Shown: positions 9,989-21,458 of the stretch, piece after piece
Layout of the letters: the number at the start of each line of letters is the position of its first letter
Position numbering within the stretch: position 1 is the stretch's first letter
Notes under the pieces: generated by a model
What the model was told of the DNA's origin: nothing
Seen by the model: only the letters and a program-made list of their open reading frames with translations
The model's database searches: none
Source: Melampsora larici-populina 98AG31
Lineage: Eukaryota; Basidiomycota; Pucciniomycetes; Pucciniales; Melampsoraceae
Assembly: GCF_000204055.1 (NCBI RefSeq)
Contig: NW_006768789.1
Coordinates: 525,858 to 589,857 of the forward strand
DNA length: 64,000 nucleotides
Reading direction: 5' to 3'
Translations under genes and position numbers: made by a program

Positions 9989-12524
9989 TCAAGGTGTATT
10001 CATTGTAGCCATCACACTTTGAGGTCTAGCAGTATTGATATTGGTGTTAGTATTAGTATTCGTATTAGTGTTCGTGTTAGTATTAGGTTTGGGTGAAGTT
10101 GGATTTCCATTATTTGAATTATTCATCATCATCATCATCATTGATTTTCCAACTCCTCCGATCTAAAAAAAACAACATGATTAGAAAATGTATACCAAAA
10201 CTTCATAACTTGATATAATTTTTTGTTTCAACTTCTCAAACATACCTTATTAGCTAAAGCCCCAGTCATTTGATTGCCAGGTAAACCAGGTGGTGTGACT
10301 GCCAATGAAGGAGGTGGAGGTCCAGAAGGTCTCCAAATCCCATTTTGAATAGGTACATCAGCCGAGTTCAATTGATTCAAGACCGGTCTAACCATTCCAT
10401 TAGGTTGAGTAGGACCGGCCAGATGAGAATGATGCATCATCAATGGTGGTCGACTTGGAACTCTTGGACTCGATTGTTGTTCTAGACTGTTGGTCCTTCT
10501 CATCTCATTGGAGGTGGTCATACTACCTGATGATGGTGATCTTTGAAATAACATCCCACTCACTCCTCCTCCCCCACTAGTAGATCTTGGTGAATGTGTA
10601 TAATTCGATAATTGAGGTGATCCTAGTGTAGGTCTTTGTTGAGGAGAAGCATTTCCTTGAATACTGATAAACTTGGATGCACTATGATTATGTCCACTAT
10701 GAGGCTGTAACGTATATATATATATGAAATCAGCCACAAACAAAAAAGATCATATTTCTTATTTTTTGGATATGCAGAAAAAAATACTGACTGAGAATTC
10801 AAGTGAAACCCCACTTTCTTCATTAATCTCCAAAACTTTCATCAATCGTTTCCCAAGTCCATTCACCCTTTCTATATTAGATTTCTCTCTCATCCAAATT
10901 TGAACTCGGTTTCCTCTTGGTCTAGTAGCTACGATCGCACCACACACATCATCTAATACATCTACTTCTTCTCCCACTAGTCCTAATACCAAAAAAGTCC
11001 AAATTCGATCCAAGAGTGGTGGATTAGGTTGTTTCATTGTCAATGTCCATTTTCCACCCTGAAATTCACAAACACATACAAATAATTAATCATCAGTAGC
11101 CATTAAGAATTGAATGTGATGAAAGAATTTTCAAAACTCACATTCGCATTCGCAGGATCTTCCCACATCGGTCTAATACCAGTTTTAAATAATTGAACAC
11201 TCGAATGCATTTCCATTTGACTAGGTCTGATCGTCCAATTAAAAAACCTACAGAAATCTTCAACCGATTGAAATGTACCAATCGTTTGTAATGCATCATG
11301 ATAAGCTTGACCACCTGCACCTAAAGTAGGTGTAGGATGATTCGAATCATCTGTGTTTGATGTATTAGGAGTGTTGGGTGCTTTTTTAGCAGAGGCTAAT
11401 GTAGCTTTCGAATCAAAGAATAAAGTCCAACTATGTTGAAGAGGATGAACAGGTTTAGGTACTGTCACTGAGGCAGCTTCGCTGGGTGCTGGATTAGGTG
11501 TACCTAAGCTTGGGCCTAGAGGTTGATCGAGTGCATTTGATTGTAAGATATCAGCACGTAGAGAAGGTGGGATAGATGATAAGATCTGGGTAGGTTTCGG
11601 CTGTTCTTTGATAGGTTCGGTACTCTTGACTTCTTGGGTGGGTTCAATGATCTTGACTTCTTCTTCTTTGATGATCGGAGGGACGATCGGACTAGGGTTA
11701 GAAGGAGGGGGCTGAGGAGAAGCTGAAGTATTGATTTCAACAGTCTTTGTACGAGCCATCCGCTCCTGAATAGCTGCCAAAGATGGTAATCGAGCTCGAT
11801 TGAGACCAATGGTAATATCAGATGCCGATGCACGTCTTTGAAGAGTAGGTGATAAAGGTTGAACTGATAGATTACTTGATGAATCAGGCGTCGGTTGAGA
11901 TTCAGAGGTTTGTTGAGTTTGTTGAGGATTAATAGAATAATTTGAGAATGGTAAACTAGAGTTTTGAGAAGTAGGATGAGCCGAACGTTGAAGACTCGAG
12001 AGTTGAAGTCTAGGACGACTAGAACTGATTGAAGTAGTAGGCGTCACCATACTAGTAGCTGAATCAGGAGATTGATCAGCTGGTAAAGGAGGAGCCGATG
12101 AGATAGAAGAAGTGGATTTGATCGAATTAGTATCTAGTTTGAGTTGTTGCCAACGATTCGGATTAAGTCGCATTGCCTCGGTAAGTTGAATTAAAGAGGG
12201 AGGTCTAGAAAGACTGAGACTCTGAGAAGCAGCTCGAGCCCTAAGGATAGGTGGTAATCTGGATGAAGGTTTTTCATTGTTCAAGATGTTTGGGATCGTA
12301 GCTTGAGATTGAGCTTGAGATTGATGAATTGAAGGTTGAGATTGATGAGAAGGTAAAGTAGGTGAACCCATTTGAGGAGTCGAAGCAGTGATGATGAGTG
12401 AAGGTGGTGAATGTGATCTTAAATGTGAAGTAGATGGTGTTGTTGTTGTTGTTGTTGTTGTTGTTGGTTGAATTGGTTTACTATCTGGTAAAATAGAACT
12501 AGAACTTGATATCATTTTAATCAA
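9989..12524 (-). CDS. eIF4E-family cap-binding protein, class II (4E-HP-like), long extensions
   Basis: Four exons on the minus strand: 12524-11142, 11058-10792, 10704-10246 and 10162-9989, giving 760 residues. The eIF4E fold covers about residues 364-555: HSWTLFFDSK, then a 25-residue low-complexity insert, then TIGTFQSVEDF, the cap-stacking tryptophan in PMWEDPANANGGKWT, and DDVCGAIVATRPRGNRVQIW. The position of the first cap-stacking tryptophan of canonical eIF4E appears to be tyrosine (AYHDALQTI), as in class II proteins, which bind cap weakly and often repress translation. About 360 residues precede the fold and about 200 follow it, rich in Ser/Pro/Gln. A poly-threonine run lies near the N-terminus and a Met6 and Asn-Thr repeat at the C-terminus. 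ATGs at 12524 and 12515 are both possible starts. Role: cytoplasmic regulator of mRNA translation, by homology. Confidence 0.85.
10023..10090 (-). repeat. Hexanucleotide (AAT ACT)n-type coding repeat
   Basis: A run of variant AATACT/AACACT units in the last exon of the eIF4E-like gene, encoding an Asn-Thr repeat of about seven units. Repeat length is likely to vary between strains. Confidence 0.75.
12438..12467 (-). repeat. (TTG)n trinucleotide run, coding for poly-threonine
   Basis: About ten TTG units on the plus strand, which are ACA/CAA triplets on the coding strand and give nine or ten threonines near the N-terminus of the eIF4E-like protein. Confidence 0.85.
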
Positions 12525-14395
12525 ATTTCAAAGTTAAATCTAAAATTGATTTATTTATTTTGTAAAGAACTCTTCATCAAAATCAAAGATGTAAAGAGAA
12601 AGAAGCAACCATCAATCGAAGCTGGTCAACAAGTTTTATAACCGGTCACGGTCAATTTCAAAATTCAACTCTTCACAACTCAACTAAATTAAATTGAATC
12701 AAATCCGACCGAATCACAACTACAATTTGTATCCCCTAAATAACCATCGAAACAATCTCATTCAATCCCACTTCACCTTCACAACTGTTCATCATTCACT
12801 TACTCCGAAATCCATTCTTGAACTTCAAGAATTCATGAGCGTTCTCTGCTTCAAGAGGAACAATCTGTGTATCCAATCAAGATGATCATATCTTGAACAA
12901 AGTCATCTTGTTGAAATGCACATAGGCCTCAGCTCAAAGTCCCAATATGCTCTGGAGAGCATGTCAACTGGCAAATCATCCAGTTCCCCAATGTCCTTCG
13001 TGATCGCCCTCTTCTCAAAATCCATTTCACATTCAATAATCCACCATTCAATTTGACGGCGGGAGATATTGTGTGACATTGCTTACTTATTGGAGTTTTC
13101 CATTGTGTTGAAAAATTGCTATGAAAAGTGTTGAAGCTTAGAAAAGCTATATGCAAGCAAAACACCCAATTTGAGAAATAAGAAACAAGTGCCTTGCTGC
13201 TTGTCGCACGCTCCGATACGATAAGCAGCGAGGTCAGTCATGTATCTCATCTTGATCAACTTCTTCTTTTGACTTCTTTTCAACTTTCATCTCCTCAAAG
13301 TTCAACATCATAGACTTTGGAGCCAACAGACACTTTGTAACTTCGTTTGATCATACCTTACAAGATTCATACGCCCCGCCGAGGGTAAAAAGTGACGGGA
13401 GACGTGACGGTACCGAAGAGCTAAAAATTATATAAACATCACTTTTGAGCAAGAATGCCATTCGCCCTTCATGGACTTTTTTTTCTTTTCTTTTGAGGTT
13501 ACACACTTTTTGATGAGAAAAATTCACCTCCATATTTTTATTCAATATACAAATAGTGAAGTCTTCATTGATGATCTATCTGTTATCTAAGACGTGTGAT
13601 CTGGAACTAAAAAAATAAAGAGCATATTCTATCCAAGTAGGGATTTCTGAAAGGGTTTTTTGTATGGGTATTCATGTGCACATCTTGCTGACAATGTGGA
13701 CACAAGGATTGTTCTGTTTTTTGACTTGAAACCACTGAGTGTAGATCCAAACATTGAAAAAGAGCTGATATCTCATTATCTATTGAAAATTAATAGTATC
13801 TTAATTACATTCTTTTTTATGTTCTTGAAGATAGTGGTGTTTTTTCCTGGTCTTATGATAAAGTTGAAATTGGAACAGAGAAAGTATCACACTTGGAAAT
13901 TTGTCAAGAATCATAATAGCACCTGCTTATATCTTTGTGTACATCTTTGGGATTCACTGAGAAATCATTACCAAATTGGATAATGCTGATATTTCAATTC
14001 TCATTTAACTCACAATGAACACAATGATCAACATAATTCCTGTTCAAAATTATTAGCATATTAGAGCTTCCAAAATTCAGGTGTAGCAAATACTGCAAAA
14101 TGGACCACTGATTGGCTAAGAGATCAAACAGTAGCATGTGATTGTGATTGATCATTGATGGCATTGGATCCAGCAGAATTCCTTTGGGTTGTATCAACTG
14201 ACTCAATGAGACCTGATATCTAACACAGATGATTTCATGTGCAGAGCGCTCAACTTTGTCAGAAGATTTTAAAAAAAATGAAGAGACACATGAAGGATTG
14301 GGTTCTGCTACCACCTTCCTTTGAGGATACCAATACTTTATGTTTAGTTGTAATGGATTTCTCTTGATTGTGAGCTATTCATTCCAAGTAACACA
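12525..14395. other. Intergenic, no firm gene
   Basis: Mostly AT-rich. A 58-codon frame on the minus strand (13079-12903) has protein-like composition, with acidic and aromatic residues, but no recognised domain and no supporting context. Frames at 13660-13983 (+) and 13994-14314 (-) look like chance. The first 200 bp are the promoter side of the eIF4E-like gene. Confidence 0.4.
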
Positions 14396-14404
14396 TTTTC
14401 AAAC

Positions 14405-15006
14405 TTAGCTTAACTAAGCCCCTCGCGCGGCCGCGTCCGCGCCCTCGAAAGAGGGGCTTATGACTAAAACGGGTTTTTTGGCTGTGTGACTCCATGTTTT
14501 AAGTACCCTTATGTTGTTTTTCTCGTCTCTGCTCTTCCCATTTTCTTAAATTTTTCAGACCTTCCAGTATGTTATTCCTCATCAAGTTGTACATAACACA
14601 GTACCATTTACTTTGGTTTAGATGAAGCAGAAGTGCTTTGAAATCGTGATGTAAGATTGGTAATTATGCGGCTTTCCAATCTATTCGAGGCAAATCCAGC
14701 TGGATTAGGTGGTGTTTGGGCATTTACTACACGGCGTAAGGCCTGTTTTTGGCATCCTCAGCACAGCTCTCAAGCCATGCAGGGATGTCTGTTGCTCATG
14801 AAAAGTATATCACAATATGTACAATTTGACAAAGAACAACATACTCAAAGGTCTGAAAAATTGTTGAAAATTGGAAGAGCAGAGACGAGAAAAACAACAT
14901 AAGGGTACTTAAAACATGGAGTCACACAGCCAAAAAACCCGTTTTAGTCATAAGCCCCTCTTTCGAGGGCGCGGACGCGGCCGCGCGAGGGGCTTAGTTA
15001 AGCTAA
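14405..15006. mobile_element. Mutator-like miniature element with 134-bp perfect inverted ends
   Basis: A 602-bp element. Positions 14405-14538 are the exact reverse complement of 14873-15006, beginning TTAGCTTAACTAAGCCCCTC and including a GC-rich core (CGCGCGGCCGCGTCCGCG). Similarity continues inward, with substitutions, for another 50-60 bp. A 9-bp direct repeat, TTTTCAAAC, flanks it at 14396-14404 and 15007-15015. Long terminal inverted repeats plus a 9-bp duplication are the hallmark of Mutator-like elements. The 200-bp centre has no coding capacity, so it must be mobilised by a transposase encoded elsewhere. Perfect arms suggest recent movement or gene conversion. Confidence 0.85.
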
Positions 15007-16014
15007 TTTTCAAACATCCATCCAGAGCCAAGAAATCATTGGTTCTATTCACACAAAGATTTTGAAAGACTTGACAGAGCACTTGGTAAACTTGTTAAAC
15101 CTGGTAAGCCACATGCACACACCTAATAATCAAGTCAATAGGTGCAGACATTTGAATTGCGTTTTTATTGGTATGTCAGGCTGGCATGGATAGATTTTTG
15201 AAAGCCAGAACTTAGAAGTATCAAAATCAAAGTATCACATCCGCCAACTGGTCAGTCTAGCACAATGACAGCTGGGCTCAAATCTGCACTAATCTTGGCC
15301 ATCTGAAAATGATTCTGACAGGGATTTGTGAATGATTTGAACAACTGAACACTCACTTTTTTTGAAGATTCAAATGAAAATTTTATCTGAGATAGCTTTG
15401 AATCAGCCTTGACACCTATTTCTGTTGCAGTATCATGCTTGAATTTGTGCCATATCAGCATTCTGTCAGTGTCAGTCACGCAAGCTCATATGTTGAAGAA
15501 AAAAGCTATCTATCTGATAAGGTCAACAAATTTTTGACACAGCTTGATGGTCAAAGGAGGGAATTTTGAGTCCGGGGCCGGTCCGTTGTAGAGAAACTAT
15601 TTGAGCACCACTCCGGTGCATTCAAAACTTCGGGAACCGGGGCCTTATTCTTGATTCTTGCACTCGAACTGTGCTGCTGCAGCCTGCTGCACCGCCTTCG
15701 GCACCACAAGGCAGCGATGCATGTGGTAATACACATTTTAGACTTCGTGATCTCTGGAGACTCGGAATGATCAGGGAGAACCTGGGAGAACTCTCAACTT
15801 ACACTAAGTCCCTTTGCGTGAGCCGCGAGCTTTAGCGAGGAAACTCACAGATCGTGTGTGCAAGCCACATCATCCATTTTGCCACAACCGCTTTGACCGG
15901 TGACGGCATTTTAGGCACGGGCGCAGCAAGGGGCTTTAACTTTTAAAGTCACTCAAATTTTCTGATCACACTTTCAAAGCTTTTTCACGAATCTATTCCA
16001 ATACTACATCCAAC
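15007..16014. other. Intergenic, upstream of the aminotransferase
   Basis: No convincing gene. 15550-15930 is locally GC-rich and holds loosely inverted TTAAGTCCCTTTGCG / GCAAGGGGCTTTAA type motifs at about 15804 and 15928, possibly a decayed miniature element. The last 60 bp before the ATG at 16015 should hold the transcription start; no clear TATA box is seen. Confidence 0.4.
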
Positions 16015-18697
16015 ATGCATCTCAACATTCCGAAACAATTCCCAACAAATTGGACGGAGCTTGGAGCTAAAGCCAAAGGCCTCTTAACGCCTAACCATGA
16101 ACAGAAGAAATTGAACGTTGGTTCTAAAGGTCACGAAGACGAATGTGAAGCCCATCAAGTCTTTCGATCAGTATTAGGTCATTCAAAATTGTCATCTGGC
16201 TCTCAAAAGAAGAAGTCGCAAAAGACCAAAGCATCCAATACGACTTCGAAGCCGATCGAGCCGCAATCTGAACAAGTCGTTTCGAATGACAACCCAACAG
16301 CTAAGAAAGAGGAACCTGTATCTGAAGTTGAAAGTCAAGAAAGTGATGAAGAAGGGCTGCCTGGAATCTCCTCTCCTGGTTCCACGGGCGTCATTTTCGT
16401 CATGGATCGCGCTATGGCCAACGGATTCTCGTACGAAGATCCTGATTGGGCAAACTTTGGTCAAGGTGAGTCAGATGATGTGTTTTGACGCGTTCATCAG
16501 TAGTTCATCCTTCATGATATCCATCTTCGCGTTGTGTTTCGTAGGTGCACCCGAAGTTGGTGATATCCCTGGTGCGAGTCATAAGCCAGAGACCTTTGAT
16601 ATTGCTAGTATGGGAATTGACGTCCACGAATGTAAGTGTCTCTTACTATACATTGATTCAGGTCCTGTCAATGTCTGATTGACTAATTTCATACTATATC
16701 AGATGCGCCGACCACTGGAGTCAAGGCACTCAGAGCTGCAGTGGCTAACTATTATAACCAAACTTATCGGATGGGCAAAGAATCGCAATACACTTTCGAG
16801 GTGGGTCATAACTTTCAAAGAATTTTCTGAGAGCTTGTAAGGCTGACTGCTGCTCATCTCCACTTAGAACGTTTGTATCGTCCCTGGAGGTCGAGCTGGC
16901 TTGACGAGGTAAGTTACGCCTCACATATCTACTCAAATTCTAATTGATCCATACACTCCATGGAGTTTGTATGACTTTCTGCTGACCGTGCGATGCAATG
17001 TGAAAATTGCTCTTTGTACCTGTGATCCAGAGTAGCCAGTGTCGTCGGAGAGGTATATGTCGGTTATCAACTACCAGAATATACGGCGTACGATCAAATG
17101 CTTTCCGTCTTCCGTCGCCTGGTTCCCATCCCATCAGCACTCTCAGCAGAGGACAATTACAAACTTCATATAGATACTCTCAGAGAAAACATCAACCAAA
17201 TGGGCTTGTCTGTGATCTTTGCATCTAACCCGCGTAATCCTACTGGGCAAGCGATTGAAGGCGATGAGTTGAAGGAATTAGTTGAAGTTGGTCGGAATGG
17301 GCAAACAGTTGTTTTGGATGAATTCTACAGTTGGTATAATCTTGATGGGACTCTTGGAGAGAGTTTGTCCGGAGCTAAGTATGTCGAAAGTGAGTGAATA
17401 TGACCTTGATTATTCAGCTTTAGTAGTGAAATCTCAGGGGAAGGTTGACTCTTACTCGCACTTTCATTTCCATAGACGTCAACAAAGATGCACTGGTCAT
17501 CATCGATGGCTTGACCAAGAACTGGTAAGGTTGTTCTTTTGAGAGCAGCCCTGAATTTTGACTCCTCGCCCTATACTCATCCATCTATCTCCCGATTGTC
17601 ACAAAAAATCCTCGAATCGAATCGAAAGGCGATGTCCAGGATGGCGGGTCTGTTGGGTAGTTGGGTTCGTAGTTTTCTGTAGTGCTACTGAATTCTCTAG
17701 TAACCATTTGCTAGCAATCATACTAACATTGGTCCCCTGTAGTCCCAAATGTTTGATATCTGCATTATCTCAAAGTGGAAGTTTCTTGGATGGAGGAGCG
17801 AGTCACATCATGCAGATGGCCGCTATACCGATGTTGGATTTGAAGCGTGTTGAACAAGACAAAGTTGCATTGCAAAAGCATTTTAGGATGAAAAAGGAGC
17901 GAGTTTTGGCCCGTTTAGAAGAAATGGGCTTGAAGGTTAAGGTTCCACCAAAATGGACCTTTTACAGTTAGTTTTCCTCTGTCTACCTCTCCTCAGCGAA
18001 TGCTTGAAGATATGATTGACACATTGTTGCATCTCGAATCAGTCTGGTTAGAGTTAGTGATCGAATATTCTATAACCAAGCCTTCGAGCCGAGATTCTGA
18101 ACTCATTTTATCTCATGTAACAGTTTATCAGACCTTCCTCCACCATTGAACAGTGGATTGGTCTTCTTCGAAGAATTACTCAAACAAAAAGTCATCGTCG
18201 TACCTGGAATCTTCTTTGATCTTAATCCGGCTCATCGAAGAAATCTCTTTAGCTCGCCTTGTCATCATTGTATGTCATTCTTCATATTTCGATCCAATCA
18301 GTCTACTCAATCATCTCACTAATTGATCTGTGTTGCGAATTTTCCAATAGTCGTCAGACTTTCTTTCGGCCCTCCTTTGCCTCAACTTGAAAAAGGTTTG
18401 TACCCACCTCTTAGACTTCACTACTCGTCAAACTAGCTGACCAATATACTTGAAAACTTCCAGGTCTAGATGGTATCGAACGCGTCTTACGCAAAGCCCA
18501 TGAGCACCTTACAACTGTACGTCACTCACTATTGATCGCTGTTTCTTTATTTCAAACAATCATCACTGAAAATCAACAATGGATCACAGAAAGGACACCT
18601 TGGAAATATGGGCAAAAACTTGGCCCCACATATTGGACCGACATCCAAAGCGGCCATTGCGGGAGTGGCAGATGGAGGAAGACATGCACACCCTTGA
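16015..18697 (+). CDS. PLP-dependent aminotransferase, class I/II fold
   Basis: Thirteen exons, all phased by GT-AG introns, give 568 residues. The first 150 residues are a lysine/serine/glutamate-rich extension. The fold-type-I core follows: NVCIVPGGRAGLTR (cofactor phosphate region), SNPRNPTGQ (the Asn of the PLP pocket), VVLDEFYSWY (the Asp that pairs with the pyridine nitrogen), IIDGLTKNW (the lysine that forms the Schiff base), and VRLSFGPPLPQ (the arginine that holds the substrate carboxylate). All key residues are present, so it should be an active enzyme using pyridoxal phosphate. The sequence does not fix the substrate; it could be an amino-acid transaminase or an ACC-synthase-like enzyme. 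One exon (18043-18052) is only 10 nt and supplies the IWLD of a conserved strand. Introns are short (39-110 bp). Confidence 0.88.
18043..18052 (+). other. 10-nt microexon of the aminotransferase gene
   Basis: TCTGGTTAGA sits between an AG acceptor (18041-18042) and a GTTAGT donor (18053). Both flanking introns end in good signals. Using it joins TTTTACA to TTTATCAG in frame and gives FYIWLDLSDLP, a normal aminotransferase strand; skipping it breaks the frame. Confidence 0.8.
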
Positions 18698-21458
18698 TCA
18701 ATAACTGTCTTTGCTGATCTTTTAGAACTGCATTGAATTACGCAGTATAAATCAACCATTTTTTTCTTGGGAATGTGTATGGTGATGGTAGGTCTGTAAT
18801 GAGTTTACTTCTTCAGGATTTAGAAATATACATGGAAATAGATTGATTTCTTAATCAGCAACCTTTTATAGCAATGAACTTTTCTTGTCAGAATGAATTG
18901 CAAGAAGCCTCAATAGAGCAAAGATACATCTAGCACAGTTATCATCAGGTGTTATGAGAGGCGAGCTTGGTCGCGGTAGAAAACGGTTCTTTGGAGGTGC
19001 CCTTTGATATCATCATCATAAGCTTTTGAGTGACGCATCGAATATGAAGAAGCACTCAGTTGACCGAATCTTGACCTGAAACTTTTCAAAGGTTTCTGGG
19101 ATAATATAGAGTTAAATCACTCCTTCCAGGGGTTGAGGCTACAATAGCTACAATCAGTTTGTTTTCAATCATCATCGATAAATTAAGTTTGACTATCGAT
19201 CAATGTACATACGTACTTTTTGTTTTTACAATTATGGTACTCAAAGTTGCCCCTCGGGCGGGGCCTGGCGCGACCGCGTTTCGCTTCCTTGAAAGGAAAT
19301 CTTCCTCGTATTTGCTTTGAATCTTGTATCCACACCCCGCAACACTATACCGCGGGTACATAAAACGGCCAACCGCAAAACTTAAAAATCTTGTTCGAGT
19401 TTTTCACGTCCAACTCCAGCGATTTTGTAAATAGGAATACGTGTCAAGCTGTGTGGGACTGGCTGTGAACAGCTCAGCAGGTATACTTGAATTTTGTACA
19501 TGATAGATAAGCTTTTGGTGGGTACCATTCGAGAACGCGCTCATTCATGATTTCAGCCTCTATCAATCGGGGTTTTCGGGATTTGAAGAACCGAGTAGAC
19601 TTCAGAAATGAATGCACAAAGCAGATTGAGGAGGTGTATGAATGATAAACTGATACGATAAGATGAAGCTCTCTGGTGATTTTTGTTTGAAAGAGTCGAA
19701 TGAAAATATTTGTATGAAGGATTTACGAACTCATATCAACGGGAATTGGAAGTCACAGGGAAAGTCTATGTAAGATATTCATCTTCATTCAAACTGATTA
19801 GAAGTTCATTTCGAGATCACAGCAAGTTGTGATCGAAATCGGAAATTGACATCGAAGTTGAAATTCAAAAACTCTAAATCATCAAAGATCGATGATTGAT
19901 TGGATGGCTTATCTTGTACAGCTGTGAGAAGGATTCTTGATGCCGAGAAGCATCAAGATACAAGTTGATCATGATTGTATGCGTTGATAAGAAAACAGTT
20001 TGATGAAGAGTTGATGACTAAAGTCATTCCAAATCAAGTACAGCAAACGGGAAAGTTTGGAAAGTTTGGAAAGGCAGTGCTCGCGGTTCGGTTGGTTGGG
20101 ATTTGTGGTACTATTCACAGTGGCGGTGGTGGTGATGGCTAAAGGGATGGTGGTGGGTGGCTTCAGGCCTCACTTGGCGATTTGGTGTTATACCGGATTA
20201 GGATGAATACTTTAAACCGCGCTCACACAGTTGATTGAATTGATAAATGCGTACCGATATGATGAAATCAGAATCAGATGATGAGATGATAGCGTCTCTT
20301 GACCACGTCATCATCAAACATCATTGGAGACTCACTTGGGTAACTTTCTCACCTGAAGAGCATTCTTTCTTGAGACTCTTTATTCTCCTTCGTTATCATT
20401 CTTCCCATCAATCATTCCAATCAGCACAGAACCTGCATAGATCTTCTCAGATTGTTATTCTGCTCTCAGTCTAAAAGAATTAGACAAGACCCATCTCATC
20501 ATCTCTTTACCCTTACTCTCAGTCTTAGATCACTTTCTTAATCTCTGACCCTCTAATCAAGAATACTTCACTCTTAGTCACCACTTGTCAAGCTCAGTTT
20601 CATCCTATAATTCACAACTTAGCGTACTCTTTGAAAGATCTTCTTTAGTTTCCAGCTCTTAAGCCTTGGTGATCTCAATTCTCAGACAGTTTGAGACCAA
20701 GCTTATCTTTATTCTCCTTATTATATCTTAATTAACACTCATCATCTTTCTCACCTTCAAGCCTTATTTGATCACATAGTCCACATCTTCTCATCCACAG
20801 ACCACGACTCCTGAGCCTCACAAGCCCACTCATCATAACAAAGATCGAAAAAGGTAACCAAGGTCAACACGAACGCGAGAGAGCTTGAAGAACTCCTAAA
20901 GTTATTTTAAAAACCAGAGGTGAGCTACATAGTTTTCCTTGGATGTCCGTTTGTTCTTGTGATTTTACCCTGATCTTCTTAGCACCCAGTTGATCTTGGT
21001 ACTCAGCATTATTGATCTACAAAGCTCTTTGCGTCGTGCATAGTCCAAATCTCAATCTTCAGCATTTACTGTGTACTCTTTTTTTTTGAATTTGTTTCTC
21101 GAGTTTAAAACCAGACCGCAGTTTTCACTATCACACGCGTACATCTTGTTTTTTCAGATCAGGCACTTGTAGCATACAATATCTTTTCATTAAATCTTGG
21201 CAGTTAACTCTCATCGGCTCACTTTTTTTGATCAACACCCGCCATTCTAAAAAATCCCATCTCAGCCTTTTCTTATCAATCCGGTCATCGTTAACTTTTA
21301 CTAAACTTGTTGATAAATATTTATTAACCTTTCTTTTCCTTTACTCTCTAGACAAATAAGAATTTTTGAACGCTTTTCGTCTTGAATTTTTGAGATTTAA
21401 AAGTACTCCATCAGTAAATCGTTTTCCTCTCCAACTGTAAACTCTTCTTCAAATCAAC
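18698..21458. other. Long intergenic region between aminotransferase and permease
   Basis: No gene that I can support over 2.7 kb. A GC-rich patch at 19245-19400 (GCCCCTCGGGCGGGGCC) resembles the ends of the Mutator-like element at 14405 and could be a solo remnant. From about 20370 to 21450 the plus strand is strongly pyrimidine-rich (many TCTT/CATC runs), typical of a fungal promoter and long 5' leader for the permease. A 75-codon frame at 20247-20474 is probably a leader-region chance frame. Confidence 0.45.

Noticed and set aside
13660..14314. Open frames either side of 13990 as genes
   Set aside because: No domain, poor composition, no splice partners, and they lie on opposite strands next to a miniature element.
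14657..14902. Open frame inside the Mutator-like element as a captured gene
   Set aside because: Half of it is the inverted repeat arm read as codons, and the rest has no protein-like character.
15550..15930. Second miniature element near the aminotransferase
   Set aside because: The inverted words are short and imperfect and no target duplication is visible, so it is only mentioned as a possibility.
20247..20474. Small gene upstream of the permease
   Set aside because: It lies in the pyrimidine-rich leader region, has no recognised domain, and the composition follows the DNA bias.
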